Notes: a model not told the origin generated them from the letters alone. DNA of 64,000 nt from Paludibacter jiangxiensis (GCF_001618385.1 NZ_BDCR01000004.1:868001-932000); one strand, 5' to 3'. Shown: positions 1-9,501, counted from the stretch's first letter. Numbers and translations: made by a program.

Positions 1-835
1 CATTTTTCTTTATATCAAAAGAAAATATTTCTTCCGAACCATTCTTCTTTGTCAGTGTGATTTTGCCCGGACAGAACCAGAGATGTTCAAGGGAAATTTC
101 CCCTTCCGTTCCATGAATTTCAGCAACCACTTCGGGGTTTGCAAGAAAAGAGGAATACATCACTGAAAGTTTATTCTCAGGATAAGTAAAAGAATAACTG
201 CAATTTGTATCAATCCCCTGATCACTCAGCGTTGCAACAGCAGAAACATTCTCCGGCTTACCAAACAGAAAAAGCGACAGGAAAATATTATAGATTCCGA
301 TATCAAGAATGGTTCCTCCGCATAAATCCACATTGTAATGACGATGCTCTGGTCCATTTTCAGATCGGACACAAAAAGTCGCTGTCAATAAGTTAACCGC
401 ACCGATAGCACCACTTTCAATCAGTTCCCTTGTCTTGATAATGTGAGGCAAAAACCGACTCCAGAGAGCCTCCATCAAAAACAGATTTTTTTCCTTCGCT
501 GTTGCAATCATACGAATTACTTCCTGCTCATTGACTCCCATCGGCTTTTCACACAACACATGTTTGCCGTTATCCAATGCAAGTAATGTATTTTCAAGAT
601 GTAGATTATGCGGCGTTGCTATGTAAACCACATCCACCTGCGGATCTTTCACCAGCTCTTCGTACGATCCGTATGCCACATTCAGCTGATAATCTGCAGC
701 AAAATGATTAGCACTCTCATTCGTTCGCGAACCCACGGCATATAATTCGCAATTGTCTGCAACCTGAAGAGCATCTGCAAATTTGCGTGCAATCCATCCG
801 GTCCCCAGAATTCCCCATTTTATTGTATTCTTCAT
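1..835 (-). CDS. Gfo/Idh/MocA family oxidoreductase (3' end outside window)
   Basis: I translated this from the minus strand; it starts at ATG 835 and is still open at base 1, so about 278 residues are visible. The N-terminus carries a Rossmann nucleotide-binding loop (GILGTGWIA, residues 8-16) and the family's EKP motif (residues 96-98, in CEKPMG), followed by the alpha/beta domain that forms the substrate pocket. These enzymes are cytoplasmic NAD(P)-dependent dehydrogenases acting on sugars, inositols or related polyols; the substrate cannot be read from sequence. The start lies 4 bp after the stop of the cytochrome/TolB-like lipoprotein gene, so it is probably the last visible gene of that minus-strand transcript, although a metabolic link is not obvious. 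Family assignment is secure, specificity is unknown. Confidence 0.9.
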   Translation of the reverse strand, partial: MKNTIKWGILGTGWIARKFADALQVADNCELYAVGSRTNESANHFAADYQLNVAYGSYEELVKDPQVDVVYIATPHNLHLENTLLALDNGKHVLCEKPMGVNEQEVIRMIATAKEKNLFLMEALWSRFLPHIIKTRELIESGAIGAVNLLTATFCVRSENGPEHRHYNVDLCGGTILDIGIYNIFLSLFLFGKPENVSAVATLSDQGIDTNCSYSFTYPENKLSVMYSSFLANPEVVAEIHGTEGEISLEHLWFCPGKITLTKKNGSEEIFSFDIKKN

Positions 836-839
836 AAAT

Positions 840-2306
840 TTATTCTTTTGTGTAAGTCATTTTCTTTCTATCCTTCTTCAACAATCCTTTTTCCAGCTCA
901 TTGGCATTCACCCTGACTGGCGCAGTTACAAATTCCGGCACATTGTATGAAAACAAAGAGGCATCGTAAAAACGAGGATCTTTTTGTGGCAACAAGAATG
1001 GTTTTGACACTTTACCCTTGTCATCGACAGATGCAATATACAGTCGGGTGTACAATCCGTCGCCTCTGCGACTGCTAAAAACAAACCAGTGAGAATTGCT
1101 GCTCCAGTCGTGAAAACTTTCGGTATTTTCACTATTCACCTCTGTCAATGGACGACTTACTCCTGCTTTTAAGTCACGCAAATACAAGTCGGCTTCTCGA
1201 TGCCAAATCGAAAAATTGCCATAATCCGACTGAGTGTACATCAGATATTTACCATCAAAAGATGGCCGTGGGAAAGAGATACTTTTGCCTGTCTTTGCAG
1301 CAGAGATCACAGTATCAATCTTATTTCCAAATTTTCCCGAAGCAGGATCAAAAGCTATTTTACACAAACTATATTTGATTTGTTTGTAATTGGATTGAAT
1401 ATCCTGCTTTTTCGACAGACAAAAATACAACGTTTTTCCATCAGGAGAAAACACAGGAAAAGTTTCGAAATCGGCTGTTTTAAGCAGTGGAGAAGTCGTC
1501 AGTTGATTGGTCTTTATGTTATAAACCACCACATCCGACGCCTGATCAAAAACTTCTATCCGCTCGTTTCGCACCACATGAAATGCCTGCCGGGTTTGAT
1601 TGACAGAATAGGCAATGTATTTTCCGGATGGATGCCAATAAGGATAAACACACGACGAAATCGTACTGTCGGTTTTGGTTGTGTACAATTCCATTTTGCC
1701 GTTTACAAGCAACATGGTGGCGCCGTTAGCTCCCCTTATATGCAGATTCATCTCGGCCGGATTATTCTTATTAAAGGCATGACAATTCACGCAGGAACCT
1801 GTAACCAAGGTATTCTCGACAATTGCTTTCTGGTCAAAAGAAGAAAGGTCGCGCTGATAGATTCCCATCTTGCTATACACTTCATAACCTGGAGCAATCA
1901 TTCGGTAAACCAGTCCGTAATCGATCGGATACGCACTCACATGAATAGCAAAGGGTTGATATTGTTTCCATTTTCCATCCTGCTTTAAGCTAACAATCAC
2001 TTTCAAATCTTTGCCCTTATTATCAGAAAGCAATTGTTTCCATTCGTCATGTGGAAATTGAACAATATCTTTACTCTGAACATGCAGTTCTCCGTGTTTA
2101 GAACCAGAAATAACAACATCAATCCGGTCGAACTTCTCTGCGGTAATAGTAAAATTGAGAGGCGCAACGGAAGCCGGAACCGTAACATCTGTATAATCAG
2201 GATAAAGTGCTGGTTTCGCATTGACCATCACCGGCGATTTTACCGATTCGTTACAGGCCGATAGAATAATTAAAAGAAGAAATATGTATACTAAATTGCG
2301 TTTCAT
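840..2306 (-). CDS. Monohaem c-type cytochrome / TolB-like propeller lipoprotein
   Basis: A 488-residue exported lipoprotein. A hydrophobic signal ends in a lipobox Cys at residue 18. A middle region contains a covalent haem-attachment motif CVNCH (residues 172-176), with a Met in the following AEMNLH that could be the distal ligand. The C-terminal half carries TolB/PD40-type beta-propeller repeats (phrases such as YPYWHPSGKYIAYS and FPVFSPDGKTLYF). I chose ATG 2306 over the GTG two codons upstream because it begins the signal directly. The gene lies 11 bp downstream of the DUF6057-like gene and after the ResB-CcsA gene, whose machinery would attach the haem. Probable role: periplasm-facing or surface redox protein; partner unknown. 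The haem motif is seen; the function is inferred. Confidence 0.8.
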   Translation of the reverse strand: MKRNLVYIFLLLIILSACNESVKSPVMVNAKPALYPDYTDVTVPASVAPLNFTITAEKFDRIDVVISGSKHGELHVQSKDIVQFPHDEWKQLLSDNKGKDLKVIVSLKQDGKWKQYQPFAIHVSAYPIDYGLVYRMIAPGYEVYSKMGIYQRDLSSFDQKAIVENTLVTGSCVNCHAFNKNNPAEMNLHIRGANGATMLLVNGKMELYTTKTDSTISSCVYPYWHPSGKYIAYSVNQTRQAFHVVRNERIEVFDQASDVVVYNIKTNQLTTSPLLKTADFETFPVFSPDGKTLYFCLSKKQDIQSNYKQIKYSLCKIAFDPASGKFGNKIDTVISAAKTGKSISFPRPSFDGKYLMYTQSDYGNFSIWHREADLYLRDLKAGVSRPLTEVNSENTESFHDWSSNSHWFVFSSRRGDGLYTRLYIASVDDKGKVSKPFLLPQKDPRFYDASLFSYNVPEFVTAPVRVNANELEKGLLKKDRKKMTYTKE

Positions 2307-2317
2307 AATCACCGTAT

Positions 2318-4084
2318 TTATTTTCTGAATTGAAGGTAATACCAGTAGGTCTGTGAGTAAAGATTTTTAATTTGTTCCTCTGCATATCCGCCGGAAGAGC
2401 TTAACCGGGCATAATTATTAAATCGTTCTCCAACCGTCTGACTCACCGGCCATGGGAAGTCCGCCATTTTGCGACCCGAACCAGCCCAGAAAGCGAGCAA
2501 GGCTTCCTGATAATGAACCGGTATTTCTTTATAATTCAACGTCTTTCCTATAGGGAAATATTGAACAAAATGGTTAAGATCTTTATTGAGCAATGTATAT
2601 GCAATAAGGTATTCATACGCCATTCGGTTGGTTTTACAATTCATAAACAACAGGCCCAGCATTTGGTCTTTCTGCTCTTCACTAAACAACACATCTTCTT
2701 TCATGCGATACTGACGCAATTGTGCCCACTCGGGATTTGCATCCATTTTCGTTTCATTCCCGATACATTGCATAGCTTCATTAGCCCAACTGCGATAAAA
2801 GAGAGTATGCTGCAACATATGCAAATACTTTTCAGCCACTTTATACTCACCATTCAGCAGGTTGACTTCGGCCATTCTTTTAATTGCGCGACTGCTTTTT
2901 TTGTAGTCAGGAATTGCCTCCATGGCCTCAAAATCATATTGCATGGACGTATTGAGAAATCCAAGGTGATAATAAATTTCCGATACAATTATCGGAACCG
3001 TGAAATCCCGCTTAAAGGACGGCAGCAAACCTTCCGGCCCATTTTGGAAGTAATGAAACATGCTATCGTTCATCTTGCCCTCCTTGCATAAAGCCAGATT
3101 AAGGCATGCAACCGAAAGTGGAGAATCGGGAGTTTTTCGGTCGCCCATTGCAATCACCTGATCCCAATTTTGCATTCTCACATTATAGTCGTAAGCCATA
3201 ATTTCCTCTTTCGCCCCATCGACGGAATGGCGCACAAACCAGTCACTAACTACAATCAACGCGATAACTTCGACACACAACCACAAAATTGCTGGCTTCG
3301 AGCCCATCGGCTTAACAGGGAGCAAGAACATAAGCGAAACAAGAGGAATACTTATCCATGCCAGCAATAAAGGAACCGGTGAAACTGTAGAATAACGGTT
3401 ATAACTGATTCCCCACCATAATCGGGAAAGCGGATATTGCAAAAATTGCTTGGTAAGTAAAGGAGGAACCGCAACGCAAACTACAAATAATGCTGTCAGC
3501 ACAACCCATTGAAATTTTGTCAACTGCCTAAAAAAGAACAATTCAACACAAATAACGAGCAATACAAAAATCCAGAAAACGCCTCCGACCAGCCAGTACA
3601 AAGCAAGCAACATCATTGCCGCAAAAACGATTCTGACCAAAGGATTTCTGAGGTATAAATAGAGTTGGACGGCCAACAGAGTCAGCATAACAGCAATCAG
3701 TGACGCCAGCAAATAATTTTCATCGCAAAATAAAACCCAGAAGATTATTGACGGAATAAATGTCAACGGGTAAAGAAGCGGATTATCCTTCAGTCTGGAA
3801 GAGATAAAACAGACCTGTTGTTGAAGAAGAACTAAAAACAGAGCAATGATGAAAGCACCAAGCCACGAATGGTAATAAAACTGAGTGAAAAAAGTCCCGA
3901 GATAATCAGCCAAACCTCCGGGGCGGCTCATTAAATCTGCCCAATAATCGGACGTAAACAGAAACATTTGAAACTGTTCCTGGTAATGAAGATGATTGCT
4001 GTATGCAAGCGCAAAAAACAACCAAACGGCTATTCCAAAACTGAATGACAGTATCCCCCCGGAATACTTCAGGACTTTATTCAT
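2318..4084 (-). CDS. DUF6057-like polytopic membrane protein with TPR-like tail
   Basis: A 588-residue protein. Its first half (roughly residues 10-290) is a run of about nine hydrophobic helices, and the second half is soluble and helical with TPR-like character (repeated Leu/Ala/Tyr helices, for example LNLALCKEGKMND and EVNLLNGEYKVAEKYL). I recognise it as resembling the Bacteroidales family DUF6057, whose function is not known to me; the family name is from memory and was not searched. It sits between the cytochrome c assembly gene (132 bp upstream) and the CxxCH lipoprotein (11 bp downstream). The context therefore suggests an accessory role in envelope cytochrome biogenesis or in handling the lipoprotein. 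No catalytic motif was seen. Confidence 0.72.
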   Translation of the reverse strand: MNKVLKYSGGILSFSFGIAVWLFFALAYSNHLHYQEQFQMFLFTSDYWADLMSRPGGLADYLGTFFTQFYYHSWLGAFIIALFLVLLQQQVCFISSRLKDNPLLYPLTFIPSIIFWVLFCDENYLLASLIAVMLTLLAVQLYLYLRNPLVRIVFAAMMLLALYWLVGGVFWIFVLLVICVELFFFRQLTKFQWVVLTALFVVCVAVPPLLTKQFLQYPLSRLWWGISYNRYSTVSPVPLLLAWISIPLVSLMFLLPVKPMGSKPAILWLCVEVIALIVVSDWFVRHSVDGAKEEIMAYDYNVRMQNWDQVIAMGDRKTPDSPLSVACLNLALCKEGKMNDSMFHYFQNGPEGLLPSFKRDFTVPIIVSEIYYHLGFLNTSMQYDFEAMEAIPDYKKSSRAIKRMAEVNLLNGEYKVAEKYLHMLQHTLFYRSWANEAMQCIGNETKMDANPEWAQLRQYRMKEDVLFSEEQKDQMLGLLFMNCKTNRMAYEYLIAYTLLNKDLNHFVQYFPIGKTLNYKEIPVHYQEALLAFWAGSGRKMADFPWPVSQTVGERFNNYARLSSSGGYAEEQIKNLYSQTYWYYLQFRK

Positions 4085-4216
4085 GGTATATATTTTGTGC
4101 AGTCATTTCAACATTTGGTCAAAATCACCGCTAAGGTTTACAAATTCAAAGAAACAAATTATCGTTCACAAAACAAAGTCCTCAAACGACAACATTACCG
4201 GTATTTTGTCCGGTTT

Positions 4217-5524
4217 TCAACCAGCATAACTGTGCATTCCGCCCAGAAAGCCGTTAACTCCAAAGTAAGTCATGACCACAGAAATGAGTGCAAAAATAAG
4301 GTATAGATGGAAGCTCAAAGGATTTTGCAGCCATTTAATCTTTTCGTCATGAAGGGGCACTGCGTATATGACAAAAGTAATCAATGCCCAGACTTCTTTG
4401 GGATCCCACGACCAATAAGCGCCCCAACTCTCGTTGGCCCAAACGGAGCCCAAACAAATTCCGATTCCCAGAAAAACGATAGCCGGATAAAGCATCAATT
4501 TCGCAGTCACTCTCAGATGCTCTATTTCCAGCCATGATTTTTTCATTCGCAGCACACAAGCCATTAATGAGTTGAGCGCCACTAAAACAAAAAGTGCATA
4601 ACTTATTGCTATACACCACACATGTGGCTTTAACCAAAAAGATTGCAAAACCGGTTGTAAGTATTTTTCACTATGGCTCATACGTAATAATACGTACGAA
4701 GGCACGATAACTCCGGCAAATATCAATGCTCCTAAAAAGGGGAAAAGCACCTGCCGGTTTGGTTTCAAATTAGCAAGCCCTTGTTTGATTTTTCCTCTCC
4801 GACGAAAGAGGCTCAAAACAATGCCTCCCGAGAATAACAAATATCCAAAATAGACCAGCCACATCCCCCATGGATCATGACTGACAAGCAAAACCACACC
4901 TTGGTTATCACCGTCGTATGAACCCTGCAAAAAACGATACCCCTTATACGACAATACATTGTTCATTGATACGATTTCTTGCGCTTTGTCATTCCGATCT
5001 ACAACTGTCACGCTACTCACATAATCCTTATGTCGTGTTGTTCCTTCGTGGTATTTTATTTCAAACCGATTCAAAACCAATGCAAAAGGAAGAGAATAAC
5101 AATCTGAGGATGTATTGTCTAAAAAAAATCTGGCAGGCAAACCTTGCCTGAGATGAATTGTTCCTTTCTCTCCGAAAATAAAAGTAGTCAGCGCTCCGGC
5201 CAAAATAAAAACGATGGCGGAATGGAATAACCAAACGGGAAACGGGGCTTTCCCTATGCGGATAAACGAGATGACAACAACGACGGCAAGCAACACCCAT
5301 AATGCAACAAACCACCAATTATGGTAACATAAGTCCATAACAGTGGTTGTTCCATAAAATCGCTCAAGAATTGTTGCACCCGCAAGCACAAAAACTATCA
5401 CAGCCGATAATATGCAAAGTATTTTTTTATTCACAACTTGATTGAGGCTGACTTCAAGAAGCTTGGTAGCATCGGTTATAAATCTCTGAATTGAGGATTT
5501 TGAATCTCCTTCACTGCAATACAT
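4217..5524 (-). CDS. Fused ResB-CcsA-type cytochrome c maturation protein
   Basis: System II cytochrome c biogenesis: exports haem and presents it to apocytochromes in the periplasm. The N-terminal half looks like ResB (transmembrane helices, then a periplasmic segment with YKGYRFLQGSYD and HDPWGMWLVYFGY). The C-terminal half is CcsA with the tryptophan-rich haem-binding motif WGAYWSWDPKEVW and flanking helices containing His. The open frame runs back to 5554, but that start overlaps the upstream gene by 79 bp; ATG 5524 (49-bp overlap) or GTG 5434 (no overlap, just before NKKILCIL) are more plausible. It is transcribed with the RidA-like gene upstream and the CxxCH lipoprotein downstream, which supplies a candidate client. 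Family call is firm; the start is not. Confidence 0.85.
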   Translation of the reverse strand: MYCSEGDSKSSIQRFITDATKLLEVSLNQVVNKKILCILSAVIVFVLAGATILERFYGTTTVMDLCYHNWWFVALWVLLAVVVVISFIRIGKAPFPVWLFHSAIVFILAGALTTFIFGEKGTIHLRQGLPARFFLDNTSSDCYSLPFALVLNRFEIKYHEGTTRHKDYVSSVTVVDRNDKAQEIVSMNNVLSYKGYRFLQGSYDGDNQGVVLLVSHDPWGMWLVYFGYLLFSGGIVLSLFRRRGKIKQGLANLKPNRQVLFPFLGALIFAGVIVPSYVLLRMSHSEKYLQPVLQSFWLKPHVWCIAISYALFVLVALNSLMACVLRMKKSWLEIEHLRVTAKLMLYPAIVFLGIGICLGSVWANESWGAYWSWDPKEVWALITFVIYAVPLHDEKIKWLQNPLSFHLYLIFALISVVMTYFGVNGFLGGMHSYAG

Positions 5525-6633
5525 TCCATTTCCACCAGCCATCCCGGGCGACAAATAGGTGCATAGACAATTGACTTGGGTACATGGGGAAATTGTTCGT
5601 CGAATCGTTTTTTCACATTTTGGTAATCAGCCACGTCACGAAGATAAACAATGATTTGCATTAAATTGCTAAAATCACAACCGGTTTCATCCAATAACGC
5701 ATGTACATTCTCCAGCATACGGGAAACCTGTTTTTCAATATCGCCTTCGTGTAATATCTTTCCGCTATTATCAATGCTGGCGGTTCCGCTAATCAGCACT
5801 CGCCTCCGGTCTCCAAAATCAATGCTTACTCCACGTTCAAAAGTAACTCCGTATTCATACGTAGGGCTCATATTCTCCAACGCGTACAGATAACGAATCT
5901 GTTCTTTTTCAATGCCTTTTATTGCATAAGCATCCAGTAAAACTTTTGTGCGATAATCAGCTGCACCGCCCTGAATGCCTGTACTTGCAATATAGTGCGT
6001 ATCTTTAGTCAAGCCGTTAATTTGAAAATTTTCTTTGCGTGCTTCAACAACTCCCCTGTAGTCACAATCAATATCACGGGCAAAAAACCAGGTTCTCAAG
6101 CAATTGTCTCCAATAGAACAACCGGCCAAATCCAGTTTTCGTTCATAAGCATTCAGCAATAAATGTGTTTGAGTATACGATGATTCCGTCTTACCCAAAA
6201 AACTTGAATTGAAGACCGAATAATAATGCACGTAACCATTACGTTCATATCCATCTGTCAGTTCATCAGGGCACAACACATTGGTTTCCAACTGCAACCA
6301 AATTGCAATTTTACTACCATCCAAAGGTGGTTGTTGCACATAACTCACCGGACAATTCATCAGATTATCCATAGCCTGCTTTGCCAGATCATACTGATTT
6401 GACGCATCACTCAGAAAGCAGCGCGCAAAAACAGGCTTAGCCCCATCGAAAAAAGTTTCTTTGGTCAGATCGGAAAGTCCTTTGCTTAAATTCTGCAGTT
6501 GCTGAGAAAAGCTTCTTCCGTTTGGAGTAACATGCAGCATAGCCTGAAATTCATGCACTTTTCCCTGAGGCGTCAAACCCGTTACTTCGGCAACAACACC
6601 AACATCACTATATTTTTGTAACCAATAATTCAT
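5476..6633 (-). CDS. RidA/YjgF-fold, chorismatase-like protein
   Basis: A 385-residue protein. Its C-terminal ~130 residues have a RidA/YjgF-like sequence (SGTASIDNSGKILHEGD, then QVSRMLENVHALLDETGCD, then CRPGWLVEMECIAV). Single-domain RidA proteins are about 130 residues, so this is a two-part architecture; length and the CRP...VEMEC ending resemble chorismatases of the FkbO/Hyg5/XanB2 group, which make hydroxybenzoate or dihydroxycyclohexadiene acids from chorismate. ATG 6633 is preferred over the upstream in-frame start at 6669 because a terminator hairpin (6656-6682) lies in that extension. The gene overlaps the start of the ResB-CcsA gene, implying co-translation. Fold is likely; chorismate as substrate is inference. 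Confidence 0.65.
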   Translation of the reverse strand: MNYWLQKYSDVGVVAEVTGLTPQGKVHEFQAMLHVTPNGRSFSQQLQNLSKGLSDLTKETFFDGAKPVFARCFLSDASNQYDLAKQAMDNLMNCPVSYVQQPPLDGSKIAIWLQLETNVLCPDELTDGYERNGYVHYYSVFNSSFLGKTESSYTQTHLLLNAYERKLDLAGCSIGDNCLRTWFFARDIDCDYRGVVEARKENFQINGLTKDTHYIASTGIQGGAADYRTKVLLDAYAIKGIEKEQIRYLYALENMSPTYEYGVTFERGVSIDFGDRRRVLISGTASIDNSGKILHEGDIEKQVSRMLENVHALLDETGCDFSNLMQIIVYLRDVADYQNVKKRFDEQFPHVPKSIVYAPICRPGWLVEMECIAVKEIQNPQFRDL

Positions 6634-6655
6634 TGTAAGCCCTATAAGACAAAAA

Positions 6656-6682
6656 GAAGGCGGGCACAAACGTCCCGTCTTC
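6656..6682 (-). terminator. Terminator after the SusCD locus
   Basis: Arms at 6656-6664 and 6674-6682 form a 9-bp stem (one A.C mismatch read on the minus strand, a G.U on the plus strand) with a 9-nt loop; on the minus strand it is followed by five T residues. It lies about 100 bp after the stop of the third lipoprotein gene of the SusCD locus and separates that locus from the cytochrome-related genes. Confidence 0.6.
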
Positions 6683-6784
6683 TTTTAATAATCACATAAA
6701 GAACACCTGTTTTTCTATTTTGTATTTGACAAATTCAAATATACAAGATAATCAGTTTGACTTATTTACTGTCTAAGTAATTCA

Positions 6785-7708
6785 TCAGAAAGAATATCCC
6801 TGACGTTTGAATACCCAGAACCAGGCTGTACCCCAGGCTCCTGTAGTAGAAGGTTCGGGAGCTTCCAGCACCATGATATTATTGTCAAGATACAAAATAT
6901 CATAGGTATAAATAGATGGATATCCCGACACATTAGGCTGGAAGCCCAAGCTTACGGTTACACCACTTAAAGTCAACTGTCCAATTGCATAGGTATTGCT
7001 GTTTGAAGCTGAAGGAGGACTTGAACTTGCTTTTGTTTTGGACATATCAAAGCTATATGTTCCTCCATAAGTACCGGCTGCCAGACCTTTACCTGCAGTT
7101 TGACTATTACCTGTAACTAAGGTCATAGACGCGCCATCCAAACTAAAAGTCATTTTATCATTGGCAACACCCCAGCCTGTCAGATCCGAAAGGCCGCAAG
7201 TCCACCAACCCGGTGAGTTATTAGCCAAATAGCCACCGTTACCATAACATTTACCAGCTGCTGCTCCCGGGAATGCAGTTCCTGTAACATCAGTAGCCCA
7301 TACCCATGTTTTAGAGCTGGAGCCGCACAAATAGCCCCACTGAGGAGGAACCGGATAATACAGTGAATCCACAGTTACGCTATACGTTTTTGTGAGCAAA
7401 GAGCCATCAGCAGCCATTGCCGTCAGTTTAATATTTTGAGCTCCTTTACCCAAAAGCAATACTGTCGTATCGTTGCTGATATAAGAAGCTGTTGTACTCC
7501 ATTTGCACACGACTGGACTCTTGCATTGCACTTTGTATTTATTAGTCTTATACGTTTTGAACATTACCGGCGTAATAGTCACATTAAGCTGATCGGTAGA
7601 AGTAACAACTTCACCTGTGCCAAAATCTTTCTCTATCGGGTTGCAGGCAACAAACAGGACTGCAAACGCCAATGCAAAAGCTATATTTAATATTTTATTC
7701 ATAGTCAT
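6785..7708 (-). CDS. Surface glycan-binding-type lipoprotein of the SusCD locus
   Basis: A 307-residue lipoprotein: hydrophobic signal with lipobox Cys at residue 22 (LFVAC), followed by NPIEKDFG, an acidic/lysine stretch compatible with surface export in Bacteroidota. Residues about 40-115 look like an Ig/PKD-type beta domain. The C-terminal two thirds are rich in Trp, Gly and Tyr (KTWVWATD, CYGNGGYLANN, PGWW), typical of carbohydrate-binding surfaces. It follows the SusD gene by 29 bp and occupies the SusE/SusF position, so it probably captures glycan at the cell surface and passes it to SusCD. No catalytic motif was seen. Ligand unknown; similar Trp/Gly-rich proteins occur in beta-glucan loci, but that is only a suggestion. 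Confidence 0.75.
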   Translation of the reverse strand: MTMNKILNIAFALAFAVLFVACNPIEKDFGTGEVVTSTDQLNVTITPVMFKTYKTNKYKVQCKSPVVCKWSTTASYISNDTTVLLLGKGAQNIKLTAMAADGSLLTKTYSVTVDSLYYPVPPQWGYLCGSSSKTWVWATDVTGTAFPGAAAGKCYGNGGYLANNSPGWWTCGLSDLTGWGVANDKMTFSLDGASMTLVTGNSQTAGKGLAAGTYGGTYSFDMSKTKASSSPPSASNSNTYAIGQLTLSGVTVSLGFQPNVSGYPSIYTYDILYLDNNIMVLEAPEPSTTGAWGTAWFWVFKRQGYSF

Positions 7709-7737
7709 TTGATAATTAAGTCATTTAACAATCCTCA

Positions 7738-9501
7738 TTATTTCCATCCCGCATATTCCGATGCAGTGGTACCCCACCCGGCATTCTGTTTGAACTTACC
7801 GCCTGACAACGATATTTCGGTATCCGGAATCGGGAAAAATCCATTGGTTGCTTTATATCTTGCTGCATATCCACCACCATTGTGAGAAGTTACATTAGTT
7901 TCTGCTTTTCCTTTGTAATAAACAGGTTGGCCTGATTGTGCAGCCAGAGCGGTTTCTGCGATATGCCAACGACGAATATCATTCCAACGAACACCTTCAC
8001 AAGCCAGCTCCCAACGACGCTCATTTTGCAAAGCGGCAAGACTATAAGTTCCAATAGCTGGTAATCCGGCACGGGCACGCACTTTATTGATACCGGCAAC
8101 ATCACCCTTGAGTTCCGATTGCATTAACAATACATCCGCAAAACGAATCAATACCAAATCATGAATATTCCACAGCTGCATGTTTGTTGCTTGTGCCGTG
8201 TAGCTATACATAATCGCATCGAATGATGAATAAGGATTAGCGGAATCTCCTGTTTTAGCTGTAATAGGAGCCCATTTTTTTGCATAATAATCGGTTTCCT
8301 GAACGTAATCAGTCCATCCTCCGTATGTATAGTTAGTCAATTCATTGGGAATATTGCATATTGTACCCGGACGACGAATAGTGTCGTTGGGCTCTGCAGT
8401 TGTCCAATCACTCCATAAATTCGGAGCTACAGGACCTGCACCCCAACCCTGGCCGAACGGAAATGTTTTTGCATAATCCTGAGCACCACGAACACCAAAG
8501 TGAAGAGCATATCCATTTGAGTATCCAATAGTTGTACCCCAGTCAGCAAATTTTGAAAATTTGATAGCAAACATCGCTTCAGGATTGACAGCATTATCAT
8601 CTTCAACAAACTTCAAAGCTTTTCCATCTACACCTTTTTTACCTTTAGTCCAGGCATAATCATTCACCGTTAACCGGTTAGTATATCCCCAAAGATTACG
8701 ATAATCCGGAACCAATGAATAACCTGAATTATTCACACAGTCATCAATCCAGGTAACAACATCTGCCTTTGTAACTTTTGAATTATCAGGCAATGTAACG
8801 TCTGTCTTGTTATAAAAGCCGGTATAGAACAAGAATGCTCTACCCATCATAGCCTCTGCATTCCATTTATCGGCATGACCTGATTCCACCCATCCGCTTC
8901 CGAATTTTTTGGCGGGCATCAAAGTAATCGCCTGCTTCAGGTCGGAAATAATCTGACCCCATGTAGCATCGGGAGCGGACTGTGGCAATTCTGTTGCCGC
9001 CGAGCTCGTAGTCAATGGAATATTTTCGAACAAAGAAGCCAGTTGATAGTAATAAAACGCACGCAGAAAATAAGCTTCACCAAGTAATTGATTCTTTTGA
9101 TCGTCACTGGCATAGCCTGTACATTTTCCTAAAGTTTCGATGGCCGTATTTGCACGTTGAACTCCCTTGTAAGTATCTGTCCAAAAAGTGAGCAACATAT
9201 TGGTCCCATTGTTCATCAACAAATCTTCCGACTGCATCAGTTTATCGTTCTCTCCACCACCACCAAGACAATCGTCTGATGCTAATTGTGAGATATACAG
9301 GAAAGACATTTGGGGATTTGCATTCCATAACGATAACGGGTTATAGATACCTGTTACCACCTGCTTTGCCTGATCCGCGGTTTGCGGATAGTTATCCGTA
9401 GTAGCCTGAGTCAGGTTTTTCGTATCCAGAAAGCTCTCGCAGCTAGACATAAGCAAAGCCGCAGAAGCAATTGCTATTACATTATATATCAATTTTTTCA
9501 T
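7738..9501 (-). CDS. SusD/RagB family nutrient-uptake lipoprotein
   Basis: SusD-type lipoproteins sit as a lid on the SusC barrel and bind oligosaccharide or peptide ligands. The protein has a signal with lipobox (ALLMSSCESFLD), helical TPR-like segments (LLGEAYFLRAFYYYQLASLF, a near-invariant SusD phrase), and the C-terminal family ending with RWELACEGVRWNDIRRW and GFFPIPDTEI. It is 587 residues from ATG 9501; the longer open frame uses a TTG 12 bp upstream, which is unlikely. The gene follows the SusC stop by 12 bp and precedes the glycan-binding-type lipoprotein by 29 bp, forming one operon. Ligand cannot be read from sequence. Confidence 0.96.
   Translation of the reverse strand: MKKLIYNVIAIASAALLMSSCESFLDTKNLTQATTDNYPQTADQAKQVVTGIYNPLSLWNANPQMSFLYISQLASDDCLGGGGENDKLMQSEDLLMNNGTNMLLTFWTDTYKGVQRANTAIETLGKCTGYASDDQKNQLLGEAYFLRAFYYYQLASLFENIPLTTSSAATELPQSAPDATWGQIISDLKQAITLMPAKKFGSGWVESGHADKWNAEAMMGRAFLFYTGFYNKTDVTLPDNSKVTKADVVTWIDDCVNNSGYSLVPDYRNLWGYTNRLTVNDYAWTKGKKGVDGKALKFVEDDNAVNPEAMFAIKFSKFADWGTTIGYSNGYALHFGVRGAQDYAKTFPFGQGWGAGPVAPNLWSDWTTAEPNDTIRRPGTICNIPNELTNYTYGGWTDYVQETDYYAKKWAPITAKTGDSANPYSSFDAIMYSYTAQATNMQLWNIHDLVLIRFADVLLMQSELKGDVAGINKVRARAGLPAIGTYSLAALQNERRWELACEGVRWNDIRRWHIAETALAAQSGQPVYYKGKAETNVTSHNGGGYAARYKATNGFFPIPDTEISLSGGKFKQNAGWGTTASEYAGWK

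Noticed and set aside
205-396. 63-codon plus-strand frame opposite the oxidoreductase
   Set aside because: It is a shadow of the clearly coding minus-strand Gfo/Idh/MocA frame.
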